Shown here: positions 28,204 through 36,591 of the stretch, one piece after another
Numbering within the stretch: position 1 is the stretch's first letter
How the letters are laid out: each line of letters starts with the position of its first letter
Source of the DNA: Brevundimonas sp.
GTDB lineage: Bacteria > Pseudomonadota > Alphaproteobacteria > Caulobacterales > Caulobacteraceae
Length of the DNA stretch: 64,000 nt
Reading direction: 5' to 3'
Assembly: GCF_004210735.1 (NCBI RefSeq)
Contig: NZ_SDZL01000003.1
Span: 16,420-80,419, forward strand
The notes under the pieces: generated by a model
The model's database searches: none
What the model saw: only the letters and a program-made list of their open reading frames with translations
What the model was told of the DNA's origin: nothing
Position numbers and translations under genes: made by a program

Positions 28204-28905
28204 ATGGTCGATCTGACGTCCGAAATGGCCGGACTGTGGGCCGCGCTGGGACCGGCGCCGGCCCATCGCGGTCGTGTGGTCGCCTTCGTCGCCGCCAACA
28301 CGGGCGAGGGGGTCTCGACCGTCGCGCGTGAATACGCCCGTCTGGCCGCCGTGCGGGCGCGCAAGCCGGTCTGGCTGATCGACGGCGACCTGGCCCAGCA
28401 AGGCCAGCTCGAGGCTGTGGCTGCCGAGGCCGACCGCTTCGGCGCGCTCAGCAAGCCTGCCCGCGCCTCTCCCGATGGGTCCGCCTTCTTCGCCGTTACG
28501 CCCCCGGTTGTGATCGCCGACGGCCGCCGCGTGCCCGACGCCCGTCTGCTGACGGCCCGCTCGTGCCTGGGCGGGCGTCTGTGGGTCAGTCGCTTCGCGG
28601 TCGAACGTCTTCGCTCGGGCCAGCGGGCCGAGGCCCTGCCGGACCCCCGCTACTGGGACGCCCTGCGCAAACACGCCGACACCGTGGTCATCGACGTGCC
28701 CGCCGCCGACCGCAACGATATGGCGCTGACGCTGGCGCCCTATGTCGATTTCCTGCTGCTGGTCGTCGCCGCCGACACGACCGAGGCCAATCAGCCCCTG
28801 ATCCTGCGCGACGAGATCGAGGCCGTGGGCGGCCGCATCGCCGGTGTCGTGGTCAACCGCCAGCGCTGGTCTCCACCCGGCTTCCTGCAACGCCTGACCG
28901 GCTGA
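28204..28905 (+). CDS. hfsB: CpsD/CapB-like ATPase partner of the co-polymerase (HfsB-like), degenerate P-loop
   Basis: The protein has 233 residues. It aligns with the bacterial tyrosine-kinase/MinD-like fold: VVAFVAANTGEGVSTVAREY where a Walker A should stand, PVWLIDGDL as Walker A', TVVIDVPAADR as Walker B, and the C-terminal NQPLILRDEIEAVGGRIAGV. The Walker A lysine is valine (V37), and there is no tyrosine cluster at the end, so classical kinase activity is unlikely. It follows hfsA by 49 bases. HfsB in Caulobacter occupies the same position; function is inferred from that. Confidence 0.8.
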   Translation: MVDLTSEMAGLWAALGPAPAHRGRVVAFVAANTGEGVSTVAREYARLAAVRARKPVWLIDGDLAQQGQLEAVAAEADRFGALSKPARASPDGSAFFAVTPPVVIADGRRVPDARLLTARSCLGGRLWVSRFAVERLRSGQRAEALPDPRYWDALRKHADTVVIDVPAADRNDMALTLAPYVDFLLLVVAADTTEANQPLILRDEIEAVGGRIAGVVVNRQRWSPPGFLQRLTG

Positions 28906-29046
28906 TCGAGCCCGGCTGATGTGATGGCCGACGCCGGAAAGGCGCAGGTTTTCAATAACTGTAGGGTTTCTCGACGCGTTCGGCCCGCCCTGGTCCGCAT
29001 TTAACGGATGCTGACGGGTCCAGGCGGTTCAGCGCAGGGGAGGGCG

Positions 29047-29086
29047 AAAAATGTGCACTATGTGCACTATGTACACTGTCTTTTTT
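29047..29086. repeat. 40-bp GTGCAC element, copy 1 (likely bidirectional terminator)
   Basis: It consists of an A-tract, three tandem 9-base units (GTGCACTAT, GTGCACTAT, GTACACTGT) and a six-base T-tract. It lies between the convergent hfsB and GT2 genes. GTGCAC pairs with its neighbour, giving hairpins next to a T-tract on either strand. A 36/40 identical element in inverted orientation is at 40527-40566. Confidence 0.8.
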
Positions 29087-29106
29087 CCGGCGACGGGTGT
29101 CGCCCC

Positions 29107-30033
29107 TCAGCGGCCGTCCAGCCTCGCCAGCTCCCGCGCGCCATAGAAGCGGGGCTCCAGCCCCTTAATCCACAGCACCTTGCCGATACCGCGCGCGGCC
29201 TGGTCCATCATCTGCGCCCGCGATGGCCGGTTCAACAGCGTCAGGATCAGCGCCGCCGCTCCCCATATGATCGCCTGTCCCGCGCCGATGACCATCCACC
29301 GCGCCACGCCCGGCCAGTTCCGGTTCGCGGCCGCCGTCTGGCTGGGCCCCTGGCCATAGGCGAAGGCGCGGGCCAGGGCGTAACGCAGCGTCGCCCGATG
29401 TGGCGGCGCGAACTCCTCGACCCAAGCCTCGGCGGCCCAGGCGAACCGTCCGCCGCGCGCCGCCAGCGCCGCGAACAGCGCGTCATCCTCGCCCCCCGCC
29501 TGATCGGCGCGGGTGTCGAACGGCGCCGGGCCGGGCAGGGCGGTCGCCCGCACCATCAGGCTGGCCCCGCAGCCATAGGCCCGATCGATGAGCCGGCTGT
29601 ACGCCGGTCCCTCGCGGCCGAAGAACCGTTCCAGATAGTCGCGCGTCCACCCGACCGTGTCGGGCACGCGCCCGCGAATGGGGCTGAACACCACGTCGGC
29701 CCCCGTCGCCGCCTGAACGTCCAGCAGCGCCGCCAGCCAGCCGGGCGACGCCGCCTCGTCGTCGTCCAGAAAGGCGATCAGCGGCGCGTCCGTGGCCGCC
29801 AGCCCAGCGTTGCGCGCCGTCGCCACGCCCGGTGTCGGCGCGTGGACCAGCACCAGCGGGCAGGGCGCCTCGGCCCGCAACGCCTCGACCACCGGCCCGG
29901 CCGTCCCTTGCGGATCATTGTCCACGACCACGATCTCGCGCATCGCCGCCGTGTGCCCGAACAGCGACCGCAGCGCCCGCGTCAGGCTCTCGGGCCGCCG
30001 CAGGGTGGGGATCAGAACGGCGACGTCGCTCAT
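29107..30033 (-). CDS. Glycosyltransferase family 2 (holdfast locus, HfsG/HfsL-like)
   Basis: The protein has 308 residues. The GT-A fold opens VAVLIPTLRRPESLTRALRS, carries the nucleotide-sugar DxD-type motif in LIAFLDDDEAASPGWLAALL and the acceptor-side AGGEDDALFAALAARGGRFA, and ends with a hydrophobic helix (MVIGAGQAIIWGAAALILTL). It adds a sugar to the lipid-linked repeat on the cytoplasmic face. It shares one base with the next upstream glycosyltransferase (TGATG). Which of the Caulobacter holdfast GT2 enzymes it corresponds to cannot be settled without alignment. Confidence 0.87.
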   Translation of the reverse strand: MSDVAVLIPTLRRPESLTRALRSLFGHTAAMREIVVVDNDPQGTAGPVVEALRAEAPCPLVLVHAPTPGVATARNAGLAATDAPLIAFLDDDEAASPGWLAALLDVQAATGADVVFSPIRGRVPDTVGWTRDYLERFFGREGPAYSRLIDRAYGCGASLMVRATALPGPAPFDTRADQAGGEDDALFAALAARGGRFAWAAEAWVEEFAPPHRATLRYALARAFAYGQGPSQTAAANRNWPGVARWMVIGAGQAIIWGAAALILTLLNRPSRAQMMDQAARGIGKVLWIKGLEPRFYGARELARLDGR

Positions 30034-30965
30034 CACACCACGTCCGCATACAGGGCGACCCGGTACAGCCGCAGGGACAGCGCCCGCGCCCTGACCGGCG
30101 CCCACACCGTCGCCGCCGCCCGCTTCAGCATCGGCCGCACCAACGACAGGCCGGGCGCCCGCTTCAGCACCCGCGCCAGCCGATAGCTGGGATAGGCCGC
30201 CACGATGTCTGGATGCCGCGCCACGACCCGCGCAAAGTTCGGCGCCGACTGCTCGTATTTGGCGGTCAGGGCCGCCACCTCGTCCAGCCCCATATGGGTC
30301 GCCGGATTGTCGATATGGCCGACAGGGAAGCGGCGCGACACCCGCATCGCCCACTCCACATCCTCCCAGCCCCAGCCGGTGAAGCCGGGATCGAACGCCT
30401 CGGTCTCGAACACGTCCCGCCGGACCAGCAGGTTGGAGGTATACACATACTTCTCGGGCTGCCTGGCCCGCTCGGCCGCCGCCACGCACTCGGCATGGCC
30501 CGACAGCGCCCTGTGGACCGCGAACCGCGCCTCGTCCGGCGCCTGGTCCAGCGAGAACCCGCCAAAGACGACCGGCGTCGCCCCATGGGTCTGCGCCAGC
30601 CAGGCGTGCAGGAAATCCGCCCCGTCCGGCCGCATGTCGCTGTCCAGGAACAGCAGCCAGTCCCCGCGCGCCGCCGACGCCAGCCGGTTCCGCCCTATCG
30701 AGCGCCCCTCGTTGCCGTCCAGGGTGATCAACCGGACGGGCAGGGCGCTGTGGCTCAGCCGACCCTCCAGCCGCGCGGTCAGGCCCGCATCGCCGGTGCC
30801 GTCGTCCAGCAGCACAACCTCGACCGCGCCCTTCAGCCCCGCCGCCTCGGTCTCCAGCCGCGCCAGCAGATCCGCCGGGTCGTCCCGCAGAAAGGGGATC
30901 AGCACCGACAGGCGCGGAGCCGCCGTGGCCCAGGCCGGGCTCTCCATGATCCACGCCGCGCTCAT
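30033..30965 (-). CDS. Glycosyltransferase family 2 (holdfast locus, HfsG/HfsL-like)
   Basis: The protein has 310 residues. The opening is APRLSVLIPFLRDDPADLLA, then VEVVLLDDGTGDAGLTARLE, the metal-binding segment GDWLLFLDSDMRPDG, and the galactosyltransferase-type second motif TGWGWEDVEWAMRVSRRFP. The start at 30965 overlaps the flippase stop by four bases (ATGA). The ED motif (GWGWEDVE) places it closer to chain-adding GT2 enzymes. It belongs to one translationally coupled operon: sugar transferase, flippase, two glycosyltransferases. Confidence 0.87.
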   Translation of the reverse strand: MSAAWIMESPAWATAAPRLSVLIPFLRDDPADLLARLETEAAGLKGAVEVVLLDDGTGDAGLTARLEGRLSHSALPVRLITLDGNEGRSIGRNRLASAARGDWLLFLDSDMRPDGADFLHAWLAQTHGATPVVFGGFSLDQAPDEARFAVHRALSGHAECVAAAERARQPEKYVYTSNLLVRRDVFETEAFDPGFTGWGWEDVEWAMRVSRRFPVGHIDNPATHMGLDEVAALTAKYEQSAPNFARVVARHPDIVAAYPSYRLARVLKRAPGLSLVRPMLKRAAATVWAPVRARALSLRLYRVALYADVV

Positions 30966-32413
30966 GCCGCCGCCCTTCGCGCCCGCGCCGCGCCGATCAG
31001 CCGCCGGGCCAGGTCGCGCACGCCCGCCGCGTTCAGCGTCAGCGAGACCGCCGCATAAACCGCTGCCCCGACCCCGGCGTCCAGCATCAGCTCCGCGAAC
31101 CCGCCGATGGGCGGTAACCGCCATACCACGGCCGCCATGACCCCCGCCGCCACACCACAGCGGACGAGCGTCTCCCACGGGATCGGCAGGACCATCACCC
31201 GCCGCCCCAGCACGATGAACGCCACGATGCCCAAAGCGAAGCTGGCCGCCGTGGCCCAGGCCGCCCCCATCACCCCATAGGGCGGGATCAGCAGCAGGTT
31301 CAGCACGACGTTAGCGCTGGCCGGAACCAGCATCGCGCCCAACAGCCTCCCGGTCCGCTGGCCCAGCGTGAAGGCCTGACCGAAATAATAGACCTGCAGC
31401 CCCGACAGCAGGGCCGACAGGGCGATCCACGGCGTGATGGCGGCGGCGGCCGTGCGCAGCTCCTCGCCGATCATGATCTCGGCCATGGGCCGCGCCACCA
31501 GCGCGACCCCCACGGCGGCCGGCAGGCCGATCAGGATGAAGGTCGAGGCCTGCTCCCGCGCCGCCTCGCGCAGGCGCTCGGGCCCGCCGCGCTCCAGCGC
31601 CATGACCAGCGCCGGCATCCCCGCCGCGCCCAGCCAGATGAACAGGACGTCCAGCGTCCGGTTGGCGATGCTGTAACCCGCATGATAGGCGCCCACCGCC
31701 GCCTCGTTCAGGAAGGCCGCCAGCAGGAAGCGGTCCGTCGATGCCAGCGCCACCGCCAGCGCCAGCGACGCGGCGATCGGATAGCCATAGCGGGCGTAAC
31801 CCAGCAGCCGCTCCCGCTCCCATTTCGCGCCCCGCGCCTCGCGCAGTTCGCCGGGCAGCACCAGCGGCAGGGCCAGCAGCGGCGCGATCAGCAAGCCCAG
31901 CAGCGGCGACGCCGCCCCCGCGCCCGACAGCGCGAATCCCACGCCGATCAGCAGGCCGGCGATGGCGGTGAAGATGTCCAGCCCGGCTGCCTTGGCCACC
32001 TGGCCCTCGGCGCGGAACCTCTCCTGCGCCAGCTTGACCAGGCAGCGGATCGGCGCGCCCGCCAGCGCCGCCGTCAGCGCCCAGCGGAAGGTCGCCTCCA
32101 TCGGCCAGATCCACAGCAGCGCCGTAGCCGCCAACGCGAACCCGGCGCTCAGCACAAAGGCGGCGGCGTACAGGGTGGCGAAATGCGCCTTCAGGCCACG
32201 CCCGGGCGTCTCGGCTGCCCAGAAGCGCGCCATCGCCGCTTCCAGCCAGCTGAACACCGCCACATGGCTCAGCGTCATGACCGAGAAGGCCAGGGCGTAA
32301 CGGCCGAACTCTTCCGGGCTCAGCAGCCGGGTGAACAGCACGATGGTCAGGAAACCGACCACCCCCTGCACGATATTGGCCGGCAGATAGCCCCACACCC
32401 CCCGCCAGAACAT
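30962..32413 (-). CDS. hfsF: Lipopolysaccharide/oligosaccharide flippase (Wzx, HfsF-like)
   Basis: The protein has 483 residues with about 12-14 hydrophobic segments of the MATE/MVF polysaccharide transporter fold. The start MFWRGVWGYLPANIVQGVVG, the TIVLFTRLLSPEEFGRYALA segment and the internal DRFLLAAFLNEAAVGAYHAG are typical of Wzx proteins. It would flip the lipid-linked repeat unit to the periplasm. It shares one base with the sugar-transferase stop (TGATG) and four with the glycosyltransferase after it. HfsF is the Caulobacter counterpart by position. Confidence 0.88.
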   Translation of the reverse strand: MFWRGVWGYLPANIVQGVVGFLTIVLFTRLLSPEEFGRYALAFSVMTLSHVAVFSWLEAAMARFWAAETPGRGLKAHFATLYAAAFVLSAGFALAATALLWIWPMEATFRWALTAALAGAPIRCLVKLAQERFRAEGQVAKAAGLDIFTAIAGLLIGVGFALSGAGAASPLLGLLIAPLLALPLVLPGELREARGAKWERERLLGYARYGYPIAASLALAVALASTDRFLLAAFLNEAAVGAYHAGYSIANRTLDVLFIWLGAAGMPALVMALERGGPERLREAAREQASTFILIGLPAAVGVALVARPMAEIMIGEELRTAAAAITPWIALSALLSGLQVYYFGQAFTLGQRTGRLLGAMLVPASANVVLNLLLIPPYGVMGAAWATAASFALGIVAFIVLGRRVMVLPIPWETLVRCGVAAGVMAAVVWRLPPIGGFAELMLDAGVGAAVYAAVSLTLNAAGVRDLARRLIGAARARRAAA

Positions 32414-33978
32414 CAGCGAACCGCCAGCCGGTCGCCCAGCAGAACCGGCACGGTCACGGCCATGATCCACATATCCAGCCAGAAGGACTGGCGCTCGATA
32501 TAGTCCACGTCCAGCTGAACCCGGCGGCGCACGTCGGCGGCCGTGTGCAGCGGTCCGCGCGATCCCTTGATGGCGGCCCAACCGGTCATGCCCGGCTTGA
32601 TGCGATGGCGGGCGGCGTATTCGGCCACCAGCCGGGCGGACTCGATCTCACCGGTCTTCATACCGATGGCGTGGGGCCGCGGCCCCACCAGCGACATCTC
32701 GCCCCGGACGACGTTCAGCAGCTGCGGCAGTTCATCCAGGCTGGTCGAGCGCAGGAAGCGGCCCAGCCGCGTGATCCGATCGTCGTCATGGGTCACCTGC
32801 CGGGATGCGGTCGCGTCGGCGGCCTCGTGCCGCATCGAGCGGAACTTCCACACCACGATCTCCTCGTGGTTGAAGCCGTGCCGCCGTTGTCGGAATAGGG
32901 CCGGCCCGGGGCTGTCCAGCTTCACCGCCACGGCGATGAGCGCCATGACCGGCGCCAGCAGCACCATCGCGATCACGCCCAGGATCAGATCCTGCAGCCG
33001 CTTGTTGAACGCCCGCCGATCCGCATCCGCCCCGCCGTCCAGCGACGCCAGCGGCGCGGCCGCCAGCTTGTCCAGCGCCGCGCTGCGTTCGTCCGCGCCG
33101 TGCGGATCGACCAGCAGGGTGACCTCATTGGGCAGGGTCTGCAGCCGCCGCGTCAACTCGCGCACCCGCGCCTGGGCTCTGGGATCGATGGCCAGCACGA
33201 TCCTGTCGACATAGGGCGTCATCCGATGACTCAGCAGCGCCTCGGCCGTACCCAACACCGGCACGCCGTGAACACTGGCCGGCGACCGCGCCAGCCGGTC
33301 GTCGAACACGCCCAGAATATTGATCTGCCGCCGCTCCAGCGCATCCTGGATCAGCCGCTCGGCATGACGGGTCGCGCCGACGATGACGACATTGGGCGTC
33401 AGCGCCCCCGACGCGCGCCAGCGACCGATCAGGTCGCTCCAGCCGATATGCAGGGCGTACAGCGACACCAGTGTCAGACCGGTCCACACCAGATAGGCGG
33501 CTACCGGAGCCTGCCCGCCATGCAGGATCCAGCCCAGCAGCCCTGCCAGCGCGCCGCCCGTGACGACCACGCCCGCGACCGCCGCCAGCCTCAGCGCCGT
33601 CGCCTCGCCGCGCGGGAATCTGTACAGGCCCAGCGACTGCATCAGCGCCAGGATCGCCCACCCGCCGACCGCGAATGGCGCCAGGGTCGACAGCGGCGCG
33701 TGAACCAGACCCCCGCGCGTGGACGCCCAGGCGCAGGCCAGCGTCATCAGCGTGACCGCCAGCACATCCGCGCCCCGGAAATAGTGCGCCGCCAGCCGGA
33801 CACTGCCCCTCTGGCGCGCGTTCAGCCAAACCTCGGGCCGGAAGGGGCCACGCCGGGCCGCGCCATCCGATTCGTGCAGAGCCTTCGCCGCCAGCGCACG
33901 CAGCGCGACCGCATCCAGCTCGATCTCGCTGGCGCGGTTCAGGCGTTCGGAACGCAGGCGGGCAGGGGCGTTCGGCAT
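32413..33978 (-). CDS. hfsE: Undecaprenyl-phosphate sugar phosphotransferase (WcaJ/HfsE-like)
   Basis: The protein has 521 residues. The N-terminal part has four or five membrane helices, then a Rossmann-like segment (NVVIVGATRHAERLIQDALE), and the C-terminal bacterial sugar transferase domain: KRLQDLILGVIAMVLLAPVM, KLDSPGPALFRQRRHGFNHE, VVWKFRSMR, LDELPQLLNVVRGEMSLVGP, RIKPGMTGWAAI. These enzymes transfer hexose-1-phosphate to undecaprenyl phosphate, starting repeat-unit synthesis. HfsE starts holdfast synthesis in Caulobacter. It is the first gene of the minus-strand operon. Confidence 0.92.
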   Translation of the reverse strand: MPNAPARLRSERLNRASEIELDAVALRALAAKALHESDGAARRGPFRPEVWLNARQRGSVRLAAHYFRGADVLAVTLMTLACAWASTRGGLVHAPLSTLAPFAVGGWAILALMQSLGLYRFPRGEATALRLAAVAGVVVTGGALAGLLGWILHGGQAPVAAYLVWTGLTLVSLYALHIGWSDLIGRWRASGALTPNVVIVGATRHAERLIQDALERRQINILGVFDDRLARSPASVHGVPVLGTAEALLSHRMTPYVDRIVLAIDPRAQARVRELTRRLQTLPNEVTLLVDPHGADERSAALDKLAAAPLASLDGGADADRRAFNKRLQDLILGVIAMVLLAPVMALIAVAVKLDSPGPALFRQRRHGFNHEEIVVWKFRSMRHEAADATASRQVTHDDDRITRLGRFLRSTSLDELPQLLNVVRGEMSLVGPRPHAIGMKTGEIESARLVAEYAARHRIKPGMTGWAAIKGSRGPLHTAADVRRRVQLDVDYIERQSFWLDMWIMAVTVPVLLGDRLAVR

Positions 33979-34090
33979 GAAAATCCGGGCGAAAGACGTC
34001 TGTCTTCATGCCATGTCCCCCGTGCATGTCGCGTTAACGTCAGGACCCGGTTGCGCCCCGCCCCGCGCTCGGCTATCGACGCGTCCTGCC

Positions 34091-34182
34091 GGAGACGTGG
34101 CCGAGTGGCTGAAGGCAACGGTTTGCTAAATCGTCGTACCCTGTAAGGGGTACCGAGGGTTCGAATCCCTCCGTCTCCGCCA
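34091..34182 (+). tRNA. tRNA-Ser (anticodon GCT)
   Basis: The cloverleaf is complete, with a long variable arm. Acceptor GGAGACG pairs with CGTCTCC. The anticodon stem ACGGT/ATCGT encloses TTGCTAA, giving GCT. The variable arm is GTACCCTGTAAGGGGTAC, and the T-loop is GGGTTCGAATCCC. The 3' GCCA is encoded. It stands alone between hfsE and amtB. Confidence 0.97.
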
Positions 34183-34339
34183 GATTTCCCCGCCCAGGAT
34201 TAAAGCGAACCCCCGCGCGCCCGCGTGCGTCTTTGTGCCTTGATCGAAGAAGCGACCGGCGTGAGCGTGCGCAGGTAAGGGTATATTTTGCGACAGGTGC
34301 AAGAATCTTGCTCCGATCTGCGCTTTTCCTCTTGTCAGT

Positions 34340-34373
34340 TTCGCGAATGCGTAAAACAGTTCGCAACTGCGAA
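34340..34373. promoter_or_regulatory. Palindromes upstream of amtB (TTCGCGAA and TTCGCA-TGCGAA)
   Basis: TTCGCGAA at 34340-34347 is an 8-bp perfect palindrome. TTCGCA ac TGCGAA at 34360-34373 is a perfect 6+2+6 palindrome. Both lie within 55 bp of the amtB start, where a regulator would act. A further palindrome GCAAG aat CTTGC sits about 90 bp upstream. No clear sigma-54 site was found. Confidence 0.45.
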
Positions 34374-34393
34374 ATCGATGAGGGGGTACACGA

Positions 34394-35791
34394 ATGTCGC
34401 AGTTGATGAACCGCGTACCGGGGCTGCTGGCCCTGTGTTGTCTGATCGGGGGCCTATTCTACGTTGGCACGGCGCTCGCCGCGCCGGAGCTCGCAGGGGC
34501 CGCTGAAATCGTAAGTGCTGCAGTGACAGCGCCGGAGACCGCTCCGGCGCTGTTTTCACATCAGGTTCCGCTGGAGCTGGACGCCGCCGGCACCGCCTGG
34601 CTGGGGACGTCCACGGCCCTGGTGCTTCTGATGACCTTGCCGGGTCTGGCGCTGTTCTACGGCGGCATGGTGCGGCGCAAGAACGTCATCGCCACCATCA
34701 CCCAGTCGGTCGCCGCCTTTGCAGTGGTCTCGCTGGTCTGGTTCGTGGCTGGCTACACCATCGCCTTCGGGACCAATGGCGACGCGGGGGTGAACCAGTA
34801 TGTCGGCAGTCTGGACGCCCTGTTTCTGAATGGGGTGACGGTCGATACGGCCCACAGCTTGCTGCCGGGCATTCCGGAGTTCCTCTGGATCTCGTTCCAG
34901 CTGACCTTTGCGATCATCACGCCGGCGCTGATCACAGGGGCGTTCGCCGAGCGGCTGAAATACTCGGGCATGCTGCTGTTCACGGCCCTGTGGTCGCTGG
35001 TGGTCTATGCGCCGATCGCCCACTGGGTGTGGGGCGGCGGCTTCCTGGGCGGCATGGGGGTGCTGGACTTTGCCGGCGGCGCCGTGGTGCACGTCAACTC
35101 GGGCGTCGCGGGTCTGGTCTGTGCGCTCTTCCTTGGGACGCGCAAGGGGTATGGGGTCGAGCCGATCACGGCGCACAACCCTGTCCTGACGATGATCGGC
35201 GCCTCTCTGCTGCTGGTCGGCTGGATCGGCTTCAACGCCGGTTCGGCGGGGGCGACCAACGGCCTGATGGGCGTCGCCCTGATTAACACCCTGCTGGCCG
35301 CCGCGGCCGCGTCGCTGACCTGGAAGTTCGTCGAGGTCATCGAGAAGCGGAAATGGTCGCTGATCGGCGTCCTGTCAGGGGTCGTGGCGGGGCTTGTCGC
35401 CATCACGCCGGCGGCGGGCTTCGTTGATCCCAAGGGCGCGGTCATCATCGGCCTGATCGCGGGACCGGTCTGTTACGTCTCGTCAGTCTGGATCAAGAAG
35501 CTGCTGCGTTATGACGACAGTCTGGACGCCTTTGGCATCCATGGCGCGGGTGGTCTGGTTGGCGCGCTGCTGACGGGGGTCTTCGCCACGGCGACGATCA
35601 ACGAGCTGTCGGACGGCGCCAATCTGGCGACCCAGGCCATGGGTCTGGTCTGGACCATCGTGTGGAGCGCTGTGGGCACCTTCGCCATCCTGATGGTCTG
35701 CAAGTTCACGACGGGACTGCGCGTCACCGACGCCCAGGAAACCGAGGGGCTGGACAGCCATCTGCATGGAGAAGTGCTGGATCCGGCCTGA
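34394..35791 (+). CDS. amtB: Ammonium transporter (Amt family)
   Basis: The protein has 465 residues. A cleavable or leader helix (LLALCCLIGGLFYVGTALAA) is followed by 11 membrane helices. Landmarks are the TALVLLMTLPGLALFYGGMV opening, the recruitment region FQLTFAIITPALITGAFAER, DFAGGAVVHVNSGVAGLVCA with one of the pore histidines, and DSLDAFGIHGAGGLVGALLT with the other. It conducts ammonium into the cell. A GGGGGT ribosome-binding site precedes ATG 34394. The expected glnK is not adjacent; the next gene is a TorF-type porin. Confidence 0.96.
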   Translation: MSQLMNRVPGLLALCCLIGGLFYVGTALAAPELAGAAEIVSAAVTAPETAPALFSHQVPLELDAAGTAWLGTSTALVLLMTLPGLALFYGGMVRRKNVIATITQSVAAFAVVSLVWFVAGYTIAFGTNGDAGVNQYVGSLDALFLNGVTVDTAHSLLPGIPEFLWISFQLTFAIITPALITGAFAERLKYSGMLLFTALWSLVVYAPIAHWVWGGGFLGGMGVLDFAGGAVVHVNSGVAGLVCALFLGTRKGYGVEPITAHNPVLTMIGASLLLVGWIGFNAGSAGATNGLMGVALINTLLAAAAASLTWKFVEVIEKRKWSLIGVLSGVVAGLVAITPAAGFVDPKGAVIIGLIAGPVCYVSSVWIKKLLRYDDSLDAFGIHGAGGLVGALLTGVFATATINELSDGANLATQAMGLVWTIVWSAVGTFAILMVCKFTTGLRVTDAQETEGLDSHLHGEVLDPA

Positions 35792-35796
35792 CGGCA

Positions 35797-35826
35797 GGGG
35801 GCGCGGCGCTCTCCCGTCGCGCCCCC
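35797..35826 (+). terminator. Hairpin after amtB
   Basis: GGGGGCGCG and CGCGCCCCC form a nine-pair stem with a 12-base loop, followed by GTTCTT. The T-tract is poor, so some read-through to the porin gene is likely. Confidence 0.6.
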
Positions 35827-35910
35827 GTTCTTCGACCCGGCTCCGCTCCATCCCGGAGCCGGATGAGTAAGGCGTCATCGAGAAACCATCTGACTTGAGG
35901 GGATACAGTC

Positions 35911-36588
35911 ATGAGATCGGGTATCGTGTGCGTTTCAATGCTGGCCCTGGCGCTCGCCGCCGGGTCGGCGCAGGCTCAGACCCAGCCTGAGGTGTCGTTC
36001 AACATCGGGGTCACCAGCGACTACGTCTTTCGGGGCTTCAGCCAGACGAACGAGGAGCCGGCGATCCAGGGGGGCGTCGACGCCAGCATCGGCTCCTTCT
36101 ACGCGGGGGCGTGGGCGTCCACCGTCGATTTCGGCGATGATACGGACGCCGAACTGGACATCTACGGGGGGTATCTGTTCGACGTCGCAGGCTTTGACTT
36201 CGATGTCGGCGTGATCGGCTATCACTATATCGGAGCGCCGAATTTCACCGATTACGACCTGGTGGAATTCAAGGCGACGGTGTCGCGGAGTATCGACCGG
36301 GTGTCGTTCGGCGCGGGTGTCTATTACTCGCCTGACTTCTTCGGCGCGGGCGAGGTGGCGACCTATGTCGAGGGTAATGTGGGCTTTGCCTTCACCGACC
36401 GGTTCAGCGTGTCAGGCGCCTATGGCAAGCAGTATCTGGACGTCAGCGACGACTATTCCACCTGGAATGTCGGCGGCGAACTGGCCCTGACGGACAGCCT
36501 GTCGCTGGATGTGCGGTATCACGACACGGATATCGATGGCCCCCTCAGCGAGGGGCGGGTGACTGCGACGCTGGGCTTCGGCTTCTGA
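35911..36588 (+). CDS. TorF family putative porin
   Basis: The protein has 225 residues. The signal peptide is MRSGIVCVSMLALALAAGSA with cleavage near AQAQT. The mature start VSFNIGVTSDYVFRGFSQTN is the hallmark of this outer-membrane beta-barrel family, which also shows alternating aromatic strands (FYAGAWASTVDFGDDTDAEL) and ends in GFGF (a C-terminal Phe as in porins). It likely forms a small outer-membrane barrel. Position after amtB suggests a shared response to nitrogen supply, which is inference. Strong GAGGGG ribosome-binding site. Confidence 0.88.
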   Translation: MRSGIVCVSMLALALAAGSAQAQTQPEVSFNIGVTSDYVFRGFSQTNEEPAIQGGVDASIGSFYAGAWASTVDFGDDTDAELDIYGGYLFDVAGFDFDVGVIGYHYIGAPNFTDYDLVEFKATVSRSIDRVSFGAGVYYSPDFFGAGEVATYVEGNVGFAFTDRFSVSGAYGKQYLDVSDDYSTWNVGGELALTDSLSLDVRYHDTDIDGPLSEGRVTATLGFGF

Positions 36589-36591
36589 AGA

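Noticed and set aside
29008..30186. 392-codon plus-strand frame running through the GTGCAC element
   Set aside because: It is antisense to the GT2 gene and begins in the terminator-like repeat; no ribosome-binding site or domain.
34250..34340. Sigma-54 promoter for amtB
   Set aside because: GG and GC dinucleotides near GGTGCAAGAATCTTGC are 12 bases apart and not 10, so the -24/-12 spacing fails.
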